Shown: positions 23,737 to 34,363 of the stretch, one piece after another
Layout of the letters: the number at the start of each line of letters is the position of its first letter
Numbering within the stretch: the first letter of the stretch is position 1
Source: Agrostemma githago
Taxonomy: Eukaryota; Streptophyta; Magnoliopsida; Caryophyllales; Caryophyllaceae
Direction: 5' to 3'
DNA length: 64,000 bases
Assembly (NCBI GenBank): GCA_958450325.1
Contig: OY288247.1
Span: forward strand, 14,436,429 to 14,500,428
Position numbers and translations under genes: made by a program
Notes under the pieces: generated by a model
The model's input: the letters and a program-made list of their open reading frames with translations, nothing else
Databases searched by the model: none
Told to the model about the DNA's origin: nothing

Positions 23737-24482
23737 ATTATTATTATTATTATTGGGAGAATTTTATTGATGAATCAAAATGCAGTTTACAAAAAAATGG
23801 TGGGTAGCCAAGATACAATCTGGGCCCCCACCCCCTTAGCTATAGCAAAGCTAAGTCTAGTAAAAATAAAATGAGCAGCACGTGCTCCGGCATCCTGCGC
23901 TATCGAAAATTTTGAATCCTCTTGAGTAAGCAGATAGCATCCGCCTCTAATTCCCCTAGCGAAGAAAAGGAAAAAGGCACAAACTCATAACCAAGCCCCG
24001 TGCACAGGTCCCTGTACTTAGCGCATTTGCGCCGAGCAGCGTCCCCCACAACATGGCATGGCGCGAAATCAGAGAGCCCGGACTGAGTCAAAGGAGAAGA
24101 CCCGGTAAGATCTACATAAACGTCACGCCCCCTGTCCCACGAATAAAAAAGCAAATCTGCAGGACGCAAGGATTTGTCATGGTCATCAATCAAGCCAATA
24201 TCGATCTCCTTACCCGCCGAGACCCCAGGACGGAAACAGATATCCAAAAGAGTGTCACGAACGAGGTTATGCCGATGTTTAATACCGACAACCCCGACAC
24301 ATGACACAACATGATCCTCATAAATATCGTCGCCAAAAACCCGAGAGCAAGCTGAACACGGTCCAGGCATAAAAAACAAAGGGACGCCCAACCGATAGGT
24401 AAGCACACATCGGTACGTCCGACCGTTCATAGTCTGGTCCAGCCCAGAAATAGGGACAGCGCGGAGCCAATCAGAAGCATTA
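23737..24482 (-). pseudogene. Second 5'-truncated RTE-type LINE tail
   Basis: A continuous minus-strand frame (about 176 residues, 23900-24430) starts MNGRTYRCVLTYRLGVPLFF and has CSAC, then DHVVSC forming a C-x2-C...H-x4-C zinc-knuckle-like motif (residues about 33-56), then GIKHRHNLVRDTLLDICFR, SAGKEIDIGL, DVYVDLTGSSPLTQSGLSDF and a LGELEADAICLLKRIQNFR end. It is the same family as 18522-19384, with the last about 45 residues in another frame. The 3' end is at the (ATT)n on the left; the right end stops abruptly at another (ATT)n. It is a truncated retrotransposition product. Confidence 0.75.
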
Positions 24483-24526
24483 TTATTATTATTATTATTA
24501 TTATTTAATATAGATAATAATAATAA
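24477..24526. repeat. (ATT)n / (AAT)n microsatellite pair
   Basis: About nine ATT units followed, after TTAATATAG, by about six AAT units, forming an imperfect inverted repeat at the LINE's truncated end. Confidence 0.8.
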
Positions 24527-25350
24527 TAATGGGTTCGTTAAATTTTATATAGATAAACACTCCATACTTAATTAAAGTGTTTTATCATTTTTTTGCTATG
24601 ATCGTAGTCTAGTCCAAATAAATATTTTTAAAATAAGCTTTTTACTAGTGGTTTACCCATTCGATCGTTAAACGCCATCATTTTTATGAGAACAACTAAC
24701 AAGCTAGCCTACACCGTTTGTAACTATTTCGTTTCTTTTAGTAGTGATTTTACTTAAAATTATAAGAGATCAATCTTCTAATTAATTTCTCGCAAGATCG
24801 ATTTAGAGAAGATGATTTAAGCGATATATATAAATATTACACATCCAGCCTTAATCATTTTTAATTTTCAAATTGAACCATGTTGCTAGAATTTTTTCAT
24901 TGAAATAATTTTACGTCTCTTGGTTATTGAAATCACGTACCCCTCCCTTGATATCCTAGAATCGCCACTACTTATTTCAGGTAACACAATTTTTTGTTCA
25001 GTCACAAAGTTGTGAACTGTCAAATATTCTATATAATATTAATCCGTTGTAAATTTGCGACGGTCTGACGGATATATCCGTTACCAGGGAAATTGATTGC
25101 ATGGATAATGGGGTTATGTGTCCCTCAATTTGATGGTGATACGCGGGGAGGTCGGCAGTAGAGTGATCTCAGATTGGTTTTCCTTCTTTTTTTTTTACCC
25201 CTTCAGTCTTGAGTCTTCCCCCACCTTCTTTTGCAATTTGCATTCCTGTATTGTATACTGCATACTATTAGAAGTAGTGTTTCACTTTTATCTTCTGCCT
25301 CAAGATCAGTGTGGTGGCCTGGTGCCCTGGTCCTCTTTTCTACTACATCA
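24527..25350. other. Intergenic region upstream of the HVA22-like gene
   Basis: AT-rich, no gene. A fragment at about 25045-25085 (GACGGTCTGACGGATATATCCGTTA) resembles the end of a small DNA transposon that is also seen near 49078-49098. Confidence 0.4.
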
Positions 25351-25354
25351 CCCA

Positions 25355-25360
25355 TATATA
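25355..25360 (+). promoter_or_regulatory. TATA box candidate of the HVA22-like gene
   Basis: TATATA about 100 bp before the start codon, followed by a CT-rich leader (TTCTCTCTACTGAG). Confidence 0.45.
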
Positions 25361-25461
25361 CTTTACCACACTTTTTGTCTTCATATATTTCATTATTTGC
25401 AAAACTTTGTTATATATCTTCTCTCTACTGAGATCACTGCAGCAGATAGATTTAGATAGAA

Positions 25462-27400
25462 ATGGGAGGAAATGGAGGTACTGCTTTTCTCAAGGTCCTG
25501 CTACAGAACTTTGATGTTCTTGCTGGGTTTGTTCCTTCTTCTTCTTCTTCTTCTTCTTCTTCTTCTTTACTCCATCCGATCCTCCTTTTTCCATAGCCTA
25601 ATTGTTATATGACTCAAAGATTCAAACTTTGTTTCAGATTCTTGCTTAGATTCATGGGGTTTTTTGTTTTAAGATCAAATCTGCAGCAACATCATCATTG
25701 AATAATTCCCATTGAAATTATTTAGTTGTGGGTCTTTCTAAATTTGTTTATGTTTTGTTTGGTTTGGTTTGGTTTGGTTTGGTGAGACTCAATTCAAGGG
25801 TAAGCCTACCTACATTTGACCTTAAAACTCCGAATCCTGCTGTTTCTTTTATTTCATATAATAATTGTATTGGATTAAAATGAGTGTAGATATCATGTCA
25901 TTGTAACTGAAATTGGGATTCATTTGTGGTTGGTTGTTGCAGGCCAGTGGTGAGTCTTGTTTATCCCCTGTAAGTACAATTTTACACTCTTTTTTTTGGC
26001 TTTGGGTAACTTACTTGAATTGCAGGAATCTTTTTTTGTGATGTTTTTGGTATTTGTTTGTGATTAGGTATGCATCAATCAGAGCTATCGAAACCAAGTC
26101 TCCTATCGACGACCAGCAATGGCTTACCTATTGGGTTCTATATTCTCTTATCACTCTTTTTGAGCTCACCTTTGCTAAACTCATTGAATGGTGACGCTCC
26201 CTCTCTTACTCTTTCTTTATACACTTTATTCTATGGATCGTATTAGCCATGTGAATTTAAGCCTTGATGTTAACATAAAATGTGTTTGATGGATGAGATA
26301 TGGTATGAACTCGGTTCTCAGTAGTTACCGTTGGAAACCTTAAACTTTATAAATGTGTTTGATGGGTGTGATATGGTACGAACAAACTCGGTTATCAATT
26401 ACTGTTGGAACCCTCAAGCTTTATAAATGTGTTTGGTGGTTGAGATATGGTACGAACTTGGCATTTCATTTTGAGCCAATAAGATTAATTTTTTTCAGAA
26501 ACTAGCTGAGTTTAACCTCTGACAAATGTTGTTCTACCATTTCTGTTGTGCAATAATTGAGTTTATTGACTGTTTGCGACAGATGCAGCTGAAAATGATA
26601 TTCAATCCTTTTTTCTTGGCCCTTGGTTCATGAATCATATGTGACCGGTCTATTGAAAAAGAATGTATTTCAGTTCCATACCTAGTAGCAAATGGCTCAT
26701 CTACTGGAAATGATATCTAATCCTTTTTTTGTCTCTTTGTTCTTTGAGTGTTAATGAATGACTTGCCAATAAATTTTATTTGTGCGTAATTTGAATACAA
26801 TATTTAGACTGTCATCCATTTGTATAGCTGTACTTTGATAATTACAGGTTAATCTCACTTATGATACTATTTTTCTGTGTTTGGATGTGCAGGATCCCTT
26901 TCTGGTCATTTGCCAAGCTAATCGTGACATGCTGGCTGGTCATACCGTACTTTAGTGGAGCGGCCTATGTTTATGAACATTTTGTAAGACCAACCTTTGT
27001 AAACGCGCAAAAACAAACAGTTAATGTGTGGTATGTCCCAACGAAGAAGGTTAAATTCAGTGAAAAAGATGACATCATAACAGCTGCTGAGAAATACATT
27101 CAGGAGAACGGAACTGGTGCTCTTCGGGAAGTGATCAACAAGGTAGTAAACAGCCACAATTAGAAAATTCAGTCAATTTTTCACTTGATGTCGTTCCCTT
27201 TTGGTTCTTATGATTTCAGTTTACTGAAATTGCATCTTTCATAGTCTTTAGCGGTCTCCATTTACTTATGATGCAAACTCTTCAAAAAAATTAATCTGAC
27301 CCAAATCACCCAACTATTTTTTGGTTATCTGTAGGCTGAACACACGGGAATAAAGGCAAGGGATAATTATGGAATTTTCGAGAATGAGTATCAGTACTGA
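25462..27400 (+). CDS. HVA22: HVA22-like protein (TB2/DP1/REEP family), 5 exons
   Basis: Coding exons 25462-25526, 25943-25969, 26068-26190, 26893-27142 and 27335-27400, all with GT-AG introns. They add up to 176 residues, the length of Arabidopsis HVA22a. The protein starts MGGNGGTAFLKVLLQNFDV and continues with PVVSLVYPLYASIRAIETKS, QQWLTYWVLYSLITLFEL, IPFWSFAKLIVTCWLVIPYF and SGAAYVYEHFVRP. This is the TB2/DP1 domain, with hydrophobic hairpins at about residues 20-40 and 55-105, and it ends in the family-typical YQY. HVA22 proteins sit in the ER membrane, shape tubules and are ABA/stress-linked in barley and Arabidopsis; that role here is inferred from family. Exon 1 was chosen because its phase joins exon 2 to give AGPVVSLVYPL. 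Retention of intron 4 would add only VVNSHN and stop, giving 161 residues. Confidence 0.93.
25535..25567 (+). repeat. (CTT)n microsatellite in HVA22 intron 1
   Basis: About eleven CTT units starting 8 bp after the exon 1 donor. Confidence 0.9.
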
Positions 27401-27816
27401 CTGACTGAGAGTCTGACATCTACTCTTGCATCTTTATCTTGGCCGCAGTTTGATCTAATGTTGTTTTACATGTTCGATGCTTTTGTATTATAGTTGGTTT
27501 TGCTTAGGTTAGCTGTTTATGATCACTATCCTATACTTTAGTCACTTGTGACTTGTGAGTGTATGATCTGTGTGTCTGAACTTTTCTGGTAAATACCAAG
27601 AAAATAAGAGTATCCATAGTGCTTTTGCTAAAGCTTCACTGTGTGTTGTATATTAATCCCTTGAATTGGGTGATTCGGTTTCTTTAGATTATACCAGTAG
27701 TTTGACCTATACGGTTTGTGATTCTTGCGACGATGCATGTATGTCAGTGTGATGAGTGTGTGAACAGTTAATTAGGGGCGATATTTCAGAGAGATTGTTA
27801 AACTTTAGTTAGAGCA
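27401..27816. other. 3' flank of the HVA22-like gene
   Basis: 3' UTR and downstream sequence, T-rich, without further coding signs. Confidence 0.5.
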
Positions 27817-27904
27817 TACTCCCTCCGTCCCAAAATGATTGTCCCATTTACTTTTGCACAATAATTAAGAAAATTGTGTGATGATAGGCAATTATGACTA
27901 CTTT
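27817..27904 (+). mobile_element. Stowaway-type MITE, left half
   Basis: TA followed by CTCCCTCCGTCCCAAAATG and GATTGTCCC. This is the terminal inverted repeat matching GGGACAATC...TTGGGACGGAGGGAG at the right half (43191-43354). It is interrupted at ACTTT by the LTR insertion. The reconstructed MITE is about 250 bp with TA target duplications. Confidence 0.85.
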
Positions 27905-28986
27905 TGTGGACATGACATAGGTCCACCCTGACGCGGCCACGCGCGGGTTTGGGGAAGCGAATGAATCTCCATATGAGATGGTCAAATTGAAATTTAAATC
28001 GAAGTTGGAGTCGCCACCGAATTTTATGGTTATTCGAAACCGTTCGAGCCCACTCTATGTCGTAGTGGGCCGTGTACAAAATACGGCCCATTTCCGATGT
28101 GAGAGTTTATTGGGCTCGTCCCTTTGCAGTTCGATACAGATGCCGACTTGAGCGGTTAATCGTATATTGAATGACTCTCGTTGCCAATGGTTTCGGACAT
28201 CCGGAAACCACGGTTCTGAGTAAGGGGTGAGGGTACGTGTTGGGAAGCTCACTAAGAACACCCAACCCCGCCCGCACATTAGCGGCATCTACTAGTATAT
28301 CGAATGATGTTTTAATACGCGCGTTAGTAATACGATGAATAATATGCAAACATTGTTTTCCTAAACATGCCAGGAATTGAATTGGTTGCTAAGTCGGTTT
28401 AATGCATGAAAAATTTAACGTCAAAGTTGAATTTAGCATGTGAGATTCGTTTTAGTATAATAAAACGAATGATGAAAAAGAATGAATTTGCTACAAGAGA
28501 TGAACAAACGAGGTAGTATCGACTTGTAAATAATAATATAGCAAATAAAATATACGAGATCGAGAAAATAAATATTAATCGAAATCTGAAAAATATTGTT
28601 GAAAAGACGTTGTTTTGTATAAAAAACGATGTTCGAAAAAAATAATAAAAAATGAGAAGGGCGCGCCAAGGCAGCCGGCCGCGCGGCTCGCCCGGGACGC
28701 CGGCGAGTCGCGTGTCGGACTGGTTCCGAGGGCGGTTTTTCGGAAATTCGATTAAATCGCGTACGAATATTGCATGATCCGTGATGCGCGTATTTTATAT
28801 ACACTTTTTATGCTCTTATTACGCGCATTCTCGTGTTTATTGAATAGTGAAAACTATTATTTTGCCCCGAATTGGCTACTTTGTGGTGTGTATTGTCCTT
28901 TTGCAGGAACGGAAGACAAAGGAGCTAAAACGAACCAAAATCGTGCCAAATCGAAGCTGGAAAATTGCTGTACGCTGAAACGGGCG

Positions 28987-29130
28987 ATAGTCGACCGACT
29001 ATCAGAATAGTCGGCCGACCATGACGATAGTCGACCGACTATTACAATAGTCGGCCGACTATTCTGGAGCTGCAGAGATCAAGTTGATGAATGATTGGTC
29101 GACAGACTATTACAATAGTCGGCCGACTAT
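28987..29130. repeat. Palindrome cluster in 5' LTR (ATAGTCGRCCGACTAT)
   Basis: Copies at 28987-29002, 29007-29022 (one arm mismatch), 29027-29042, 29047-29062, about 29095-29109 (degenerate) and 29115-29130. Spacing between the first four is a constant 20 bp start to start. They end 90 bp upstream of the TATA box, i.e. in the U3 promoter region. Confidence 0.92.
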
Positions 29131-29219
29131 TTCCTGGACTGCGGGCAGATTTCGTGATCAGCAAGGAATTTCCTAAACGCAAAAGAGTTTCCTAAACAGT
29201 TTTTAACCCATTCAATTTG

Positions 29220-29228
29220 TATAAATAG
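29220..29228 (+). promoter_or_regulatory. TATA box of the Athila-type LTR
   Basis: TATAAATAG, repeated in the 3' LTR at 40682-40690. Confidence 0.7.
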
Positions 29229-30204
29229 GGCTTTGGGAGCCACATTAGAGATCATCTCTCCTAACATCTCACAACTTCTCCCTTATTCTCTTTTACTTCT
29301 CTTTAGATTTCTTTTAGACTTCTTCTCTACTTTTATTCTCTCTAGTTTAATTTCTTCTCAAAACTCGGTTATTGTAAGAACTTTTGGATTCGAATCGCCT
29401 TCATTCCTTTCGGTAATTTTATTGATCTTCCTTCCTTCTTCTTTGTTCTTGATTGTTTTCTTCTTCATATTTAATTATTCTTAATTATTGTTTTATACTT
29501 GTCGTAAATTTATTATTGTTCGTGATGTTTAATCTAGTAAATTCTTTTATTAATCTTGTTGTTCTTGAATTAATTATGAGTAGCTAATTTCCCTCGCTAG
29601 GATTTAGAGGATCTGCGAATTGAATGTGGTCGCTAAATAATTTATAGATCTGTCAATGATATTGTGTCTGAGTTGTCACTTGTAGCATATAATCGCGGTT
29701 AGTCAGTTAATGCGCATGATTGATTAATTGAATCTGGTAAACTTGAACCTAAGATCGGAAGCCTGGTAAAAGTTAGACCTGCTACAACACATTAGTTTGC
29801 CCTAATAAGATCGGAAGCCTTTAGATGCATGCTAGGGTGAATAGCGGACCGGAAGGACCTTTTCACCCCTTAGACCAATATCTGCGACAGACCTGTAATT
29901 TAGACCGTGACCATATGAGATTCGTAGTGAACCGACAATCCTAGTTTTTTTCTCCATATATTTATTCATCTTCATTCGTCTTATTTTATTTTAGTTATTT
30001 CTTCTCTCTTAATTCTCTTTCCTTCATTACTTTAGTTTAGATAAAAACAAAACATAAAACCCCCGATTGTTTCGTAGATAGACTCTAATTACGAGTAGAA
30101 TTTATTTGTCTCTCTGTGAATTCGATCCCGACTTCCCTAGCTATATTTTTAGTTAGACCTAAGTTGGTTATCTTTGATAGGTATACGACTAGCTTATCAA
30201 ATTT

Positions 30205-30222
30205 TGGCGCCGTTGCCGGGGA
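30205..30222 (+). promoter_or_regulatory. Primer binding site, tRNA-Asp
   Basis: TGGCGCCGTTGCCGGGGA, five bases after the LTR end. It is the well-known plant tRNA-Asp complement used by Athila and related Ty3 elements. Confidence 0.93.
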
Positions 30223-30318
30223 GACGGTTAATTTTACTTGTCTTTTTAGTTTATCTTTTGTCTCAGGGAACTTACGTTCCTTGAGACGGTTCTCATATTT
30301 TCCTTCTTAGTTCTGTGT

Positions 30319-32019
30319 ATGCCCAGGTCTAACAGGTCCGAGCTTCATCCTTTTGATCCCGAACCTGAGAAGACTTTACGAGCTAGACGGAGTTTTTGGA
30401 GAGAAATTCGTCAAGCGGAAAAATCTAATTCGCTTGACCCAGTTTTCGCTAATCTAGAAGCGGAATATTCGTCCCACGAAGAGGACAACTCAAGCACCAA
30501 GTCAGACGCCGAGTCAGATATCTCAGTTCCGATCATGCCGCCGAAGCTTTCCACTCACTCCGAGCCGACTCAGGCTAACATCCCAAAAGGATGGAAGCTA
30601 CCGACTCCTACCACCGGCTCTTTCGAGATTCGTCCCGCTTATATCAATTTAGTGGAGCGAAATACCTTCTCGGGCAATAAAAACGAAGACCCCGGGCAGC
30701 ATATGGAAATATTCACTGATTATTGTTGTTCAATTCCAGTTGCTTCCGGGGTAACGCAAGAACAAGTAATGGAGGACTTATTTCCATTTTCTCTTGTAGG
30801 TCCAGCCCGTAGATGGTATCGAGATTTGGACAAAGATGCAGCCAACATCAATGACTGGAATTCATTGGCGCTCGCTTTTTATAAGCATTACTACCCTCCT
30901 CAGCGCACTAATCAGATACGGAGTCAAATAACCAGTTTTAAGCAAGGACCATTGGAGGATCTACATGAAACATGGACTAGATTTAAGGATCTAGTCCGCT
31001 CTATTCCTCACCACGGATTTGAACCAAGGTTTTTATGTAATCAATTTTATAACGGTTTATTTGATGATAATCGTGCTATTCTTGATGGTGCAGCTAACGG
31101 ACGTTTCCAAAACAACGTTGATGATGACAAGGGTTGGAAATTGATCGAGGAGATGGCCACGCATCGAGCCGAATATGGAAATCCGAGGGGTAGTGTTCGG
31201 GTAGCCGCGGCGGAAACTAGTGAGATTATGGCTCAATTTGATCATCTTCATGCCCGTCTCGACAAAATTCAGAATCCGCCTCATAAAAACGAGTCGAATC
31301 AGCAAACTGTCCATGCCATGATCAAACAGGAGGCAATGTGTGAGCGATGTGGTATAGAAGGCCATAGCGCGGGGGAATGTATGACCGGGATGGAACAAGT
31401 TCTAGCTTTTCAACACTTCAAGCAAGGTAATCCCTATTCTAATTACTATAATGAGAGGACTAGGGAACATCCGAACTTCAGTTGGACGAGTCAGAATGTG
31501 TTGAACCCAGTTCCTCAGCCAAAGCAACAAGCTTATGTTCCGCCTCATCGCGGACAACAACAAGGCTTCCAAAAGCCTCTAGCTCTTCCACCGCCAACTC
31601 AACCTCTTGCTATTCTTCCTCCACCACCTGTGACTCCGGCTCCAGTTCCTAGTGAATATCAGGAATTGAAGAGTATGATGCAATCTCTCATGATCCAGAT
31701 GCAGAAAAGTGACCAATCTAAAGATGCGCAGATCAAGATGTTGGAGACGCAGGTGGCGCAGCTTGCCACAAATCAGTCTGCTAGGCTACCAGGCACACTA
31801 CCGTCACAGCCGGAAAAACAGCATGATACGGCCAACGCGATTCAGCTTCGAAGCGGCCTTACTTATGACGAGCCCAAGATGCCTAGTTATGATAATTCTG
31901 TTAATGTGGAGGATGTAATTGAGGATGTAATAGTTGATGATGTATCGTTAAAAACTGCTGAAACTGCTGTGAATGACGAACTGGTCAATAATAGTCGACC
32001 GACTATTAATAATATATAG
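30319..32019 (+). CDS. Athila-type Gag polyprotein
   Basis: A 566-residue frame. It starts MPRSNRSELHPFDPEPEK, has a Retrotrans_gag domain at about residues 120-235 (ARRWYRDLDKDAANINDW...FYKHYYPPQR), and a CCHC zinc knuckle CERCGIEGHSAGEC at about residues 341-354. A proline/glutamine-rich region and a coiled-coil-like MLETQVAQLATNQ segment follow. Gag forms the particle and binds RNA. The first ATG after the PBS (97 bp away) is used. The frame ends at TAG 32017-32019, inside the second palindrome copy; the preceding peptide is NSRPTINNI. Pol continues in another frame with the same SRPTI repeat, so gag and pol were very likely one frame before a small indel here. Confidence 0.88.
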   Translation: MPRSNRSELHPFDPEPEKTLRARRSFWREIRQAEKSNSLDPVFANLEAEYSSHEEDNSSTKSDAESDISVPIMPPKLSTHSEPTQANIPKGWKLPTPTTGSFEIRPAYINLVERNTFSGNKNEDPGQHMEIFTDYCCSIPVASGVTQEQVMEDLFPFSLVGPARRWYRDLDKDAANINDWNSLALAFYKHYYPPQRTNQIRSQITSFKQGPLEDLHETWTRFKDLVRSIPHHGFEPRFLCNQFYNGLFDDNRAILDGAANGRFQNNVDDDKGWKLIEEMATHRAEYGNPRGSVRVAAAETSEIMAQFDHLHARLDKIQNPPHKNESNQQTVHAMIKQEAMCERCGIEGHSAGECMTGMEQVLAFQHFKQGNPYSNYYNERTREHPNFSWTSQNVLNPVPQPKQQAYVPPHRGQQQGFQKPLALPPPTQPLAILPPPPVTPAPVPSEYQELKSMMQSLMIQMQKSDQSKDAQIKMLETQVAQLATNQSARLPGTLPSQPEKQHDTANAIQLRSGLTYDEPKMPSYDNSVNVEDVIEDVIVDDVSLKTAETAVNDELVNNSRPTINNI

Positions 32020-34363
32020 TCGACCGACTATCATTGGCAGATTAACAGAAACTGCAGGTGAGGAGGAAAATAGTCGACCGACTATCCCTGATAGTCGACC
32101 GACTATTGCTAATAGTCGACCGACTATCCCTGATAGTCGGCCGACTATTCCAGAGACAGGATCCAGATCCGAGACGATCGCTGCTGATAAGCCGTCTGAT
32201 GCTGAAGTGGAAACGGGTGTTCTACAAGATAAAGCTACTGAACAGATCAGAATTCAAGTTCCTTTTCCTAGCCGGTTGAAGAACAAGAAGATCGAGAATC
32301 AGTTCAGTAAGTTTATGGAGGTCGTCAAAAATCTCCAGGTAACCGTTCCCTTCACGGAATTAATTACCCAGGTACCCTCTTACGCAAAATTTATGAAAGA
32401 TATTCTGACCCGTAAGAGGAACTTTAATGAACATGAGACTATTGCCTTTACTGCTGAGTGTAGTGCTCTAATTCAGAGTAAGTCTCCACCCAAACTGAAA
32501 GACCCGGGTAGTTTTTCCATACCATGCACCATAGGCACCCATGTAATCGATAAAGCTTTATGTGATTTGGGTGCAAGTGGCAGTGTCATGCCCTATTCAG
32601 TTTGCGAGAAACTGAACATGGGTCAGCTTAAAGTCACAAGTGTGACTCTTCAGATGGCTGATAGGTCAGTCAAACGTCCCCTAGGAGTTTTAGAAGATGT
32701 CCCTGTTAGGATAGGTAAATTCTTTATACCTGTTGATTTCATTGTTTTAGATATGGCTGAGGATACTCAAATTTCTATAATTCTGGGTAGGCCGTTTCTA
32801 CATACTGTAGGGGCTATTATAGATGTCAAGCACGGACGCTTGACTTTAGAGGTGGGGGATGATAAAGTGACCTTTAATTTGGCCAACACATTAACTAAGC
32901 CTATGATCGAGGATACTTGTTATTCATTAGATATTATCGATGAAGTTATTCTTGATGTTTGTACGGGTTCCCTGAGTAGGGACCCGCTCGAGGCTTTGAC
33001 ATGTTTAGACACTTGTGCAGGTGATAAGACTAACGATGATGCTGTGTGGGATATTTTAGGAGATACACAGAAACTGACAAGCATCGACGGAGAAGTGGTA
33101 AATAGGTTGGTAGATACTTCTTATGCTGTAGAGGTAACCAAACCCGACCTGAAACCTCTTCCGTCTCATCTTAAGTATGTATTTCTAGACGATTCTGAGT
33201 CTTATCCCGTCATCGTAAGCAATAAATTAGATGAGAACCAACTTTCTGCTTTGTTGGTCGTTCTTAAAAAGAACAAGAATGCATTAGGTTACAGTCTAGA
33301 TGACCTTAAGGGAATTAGTCCCGATATTTGCATGCATCGAATTGAACTGGAAGAGGATCGCCGACTTGTTAGACAGGGTCAACGTAAGTTGAACCCGAAA
33401 ATGCAGGAAGTAGTAATGAAAGAAGTGATGAAGTTATTAGACGCAGGTATAATTTATTCTGTCGGTCACTCTAAATGGGTGAGTCCTGTTCAGGTCGTCC
33501 CGAAGAAAGGCGGGACAACCGTGGTAAAAAACGATAAAAATGAATTAATACCTACTAGAATTGTAACGGGATGGCGGATGTGTATTGATTATAGACAATT
33601 AAATGCCGCCACAAAAAAAGATCACTTCCCTCTTCCGTTTATCGATCAAATGGTAGAAAGGTTAGCCTCACATAAGTTTTTCTGTTATTTAGATGGCTAT
33701 TCAGGGTTCTTTCAGATCCCGATCCATCCTGATGATCAGGAAAAGACTACCTTTACTTGTCCCCATGGTGTTTTTGCTTATCGCAGGATGCCCTTCGGGT
33801 TGTGTAATGCCCCTGCCACCTTTCAAAGGTGTATGATGGGGATATTTTCCGAGTATATCGAGTCTATTATGGAGGTATTTATGGATGATTTCAGTGTCTA
33901 CGGTAGTAGTTTCACTGATTGTTTAACTAACCTTGATAAAGTGATGCAGCGATGTATTGAGGTCAATCTAGTGCTGAATTGGGAGAAGTGCCATTTTATG
34001 GTCAACGAGGGAGTTGTCCTTGGGCACTTAGTTTCAGACCGAGGCATCCCAGTAGACAAAGCAAAGGTGCAAGTGGTCGAGCAATTACCTCCTCCCATTA
34101 ACGTGAAGGGGGTTAGGAGTTTTCTTGGACACGCCGGATTTTATCGCCGGTTTATAAAAGATTTCTCTAAAATTGCTAAACCACTTACACAATTGCTTCT
34201 TAAGGATGCCCCATTCATTTTTTCTGATGAATGTTTATCTGCTTTTAACAGGTTGAAGCAGGCTTTGGTCACAGCACCTATTATTCAGGCCCCGGATTGG
34301 GAGTTACCGTTTGAAGTCATGTGTGATGCTAGTGATTATGCGGTCGGAGCGGTGCTGGGTTAA
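31973..34363 (+). pseudogene. Athila-type Pol, N-terminal part: protease and reverse transcriptase, ending at a premature stop
   Basis: This frame overlaps the gag end in another phase. After the SRPTI repeats come a conserved linker, an aspartic protease with the DLGASGS active site (about residues 198-204), and reverse transcriptase. RT motifs seen are WRMCIDYRQLNAATKKDHFP, FCYLDGYSGFFQIPIHPDD, MPFGLCNAPATFQRCM and the catalytic FMDDFSVYG (about residue 635). The frame then enters RNase H (FEVMCDASDYAVGAVLG) and stops at TAA 34361-34363, where a sense codon is expected. The likely cause is a single C-to-T change. The next frame continues directly. No own start codon is expected, since Pol is normally made as a Gag-Pol fusion. 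Confidence 0.88.
31991..32148. repeat. Palindrome array across the gag-pol junction
   Basis: Six copies of ATAGTCG-R-CCGACTAT at 31991-32006, 32016-32031, 32070-32085, 32091-32106, 32112-32127 and 32133-32148. The last four are spaced exactly 21 bp, a multiple of three, so they are translated as a repeated SRPTI-PD/AN peptide. The same 16-mer is found in the LTRs. Confidence 0.92.

Larger units (their letters stand above)
28782..30199 (+). repeat. 5' LTR of the Athila-type element
   Basis: 1418 bp. Contains six ATAGTCGRCCGACTAT-type palindromes at 28987-29130 and a TATAAATAG box at 29220-29228, then a CT-rich leader start (CATCTCTCCTAACATCTCAC). Confidence 0.95.

Noticed and set aside
28987..32148. 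Palindrome arrays as a CRISPR array
   Set aside because: Spacers are only 4-5 bases, the host is a plant nucleus, and the arrays sit inside a retrotransposon LTR and ORF.
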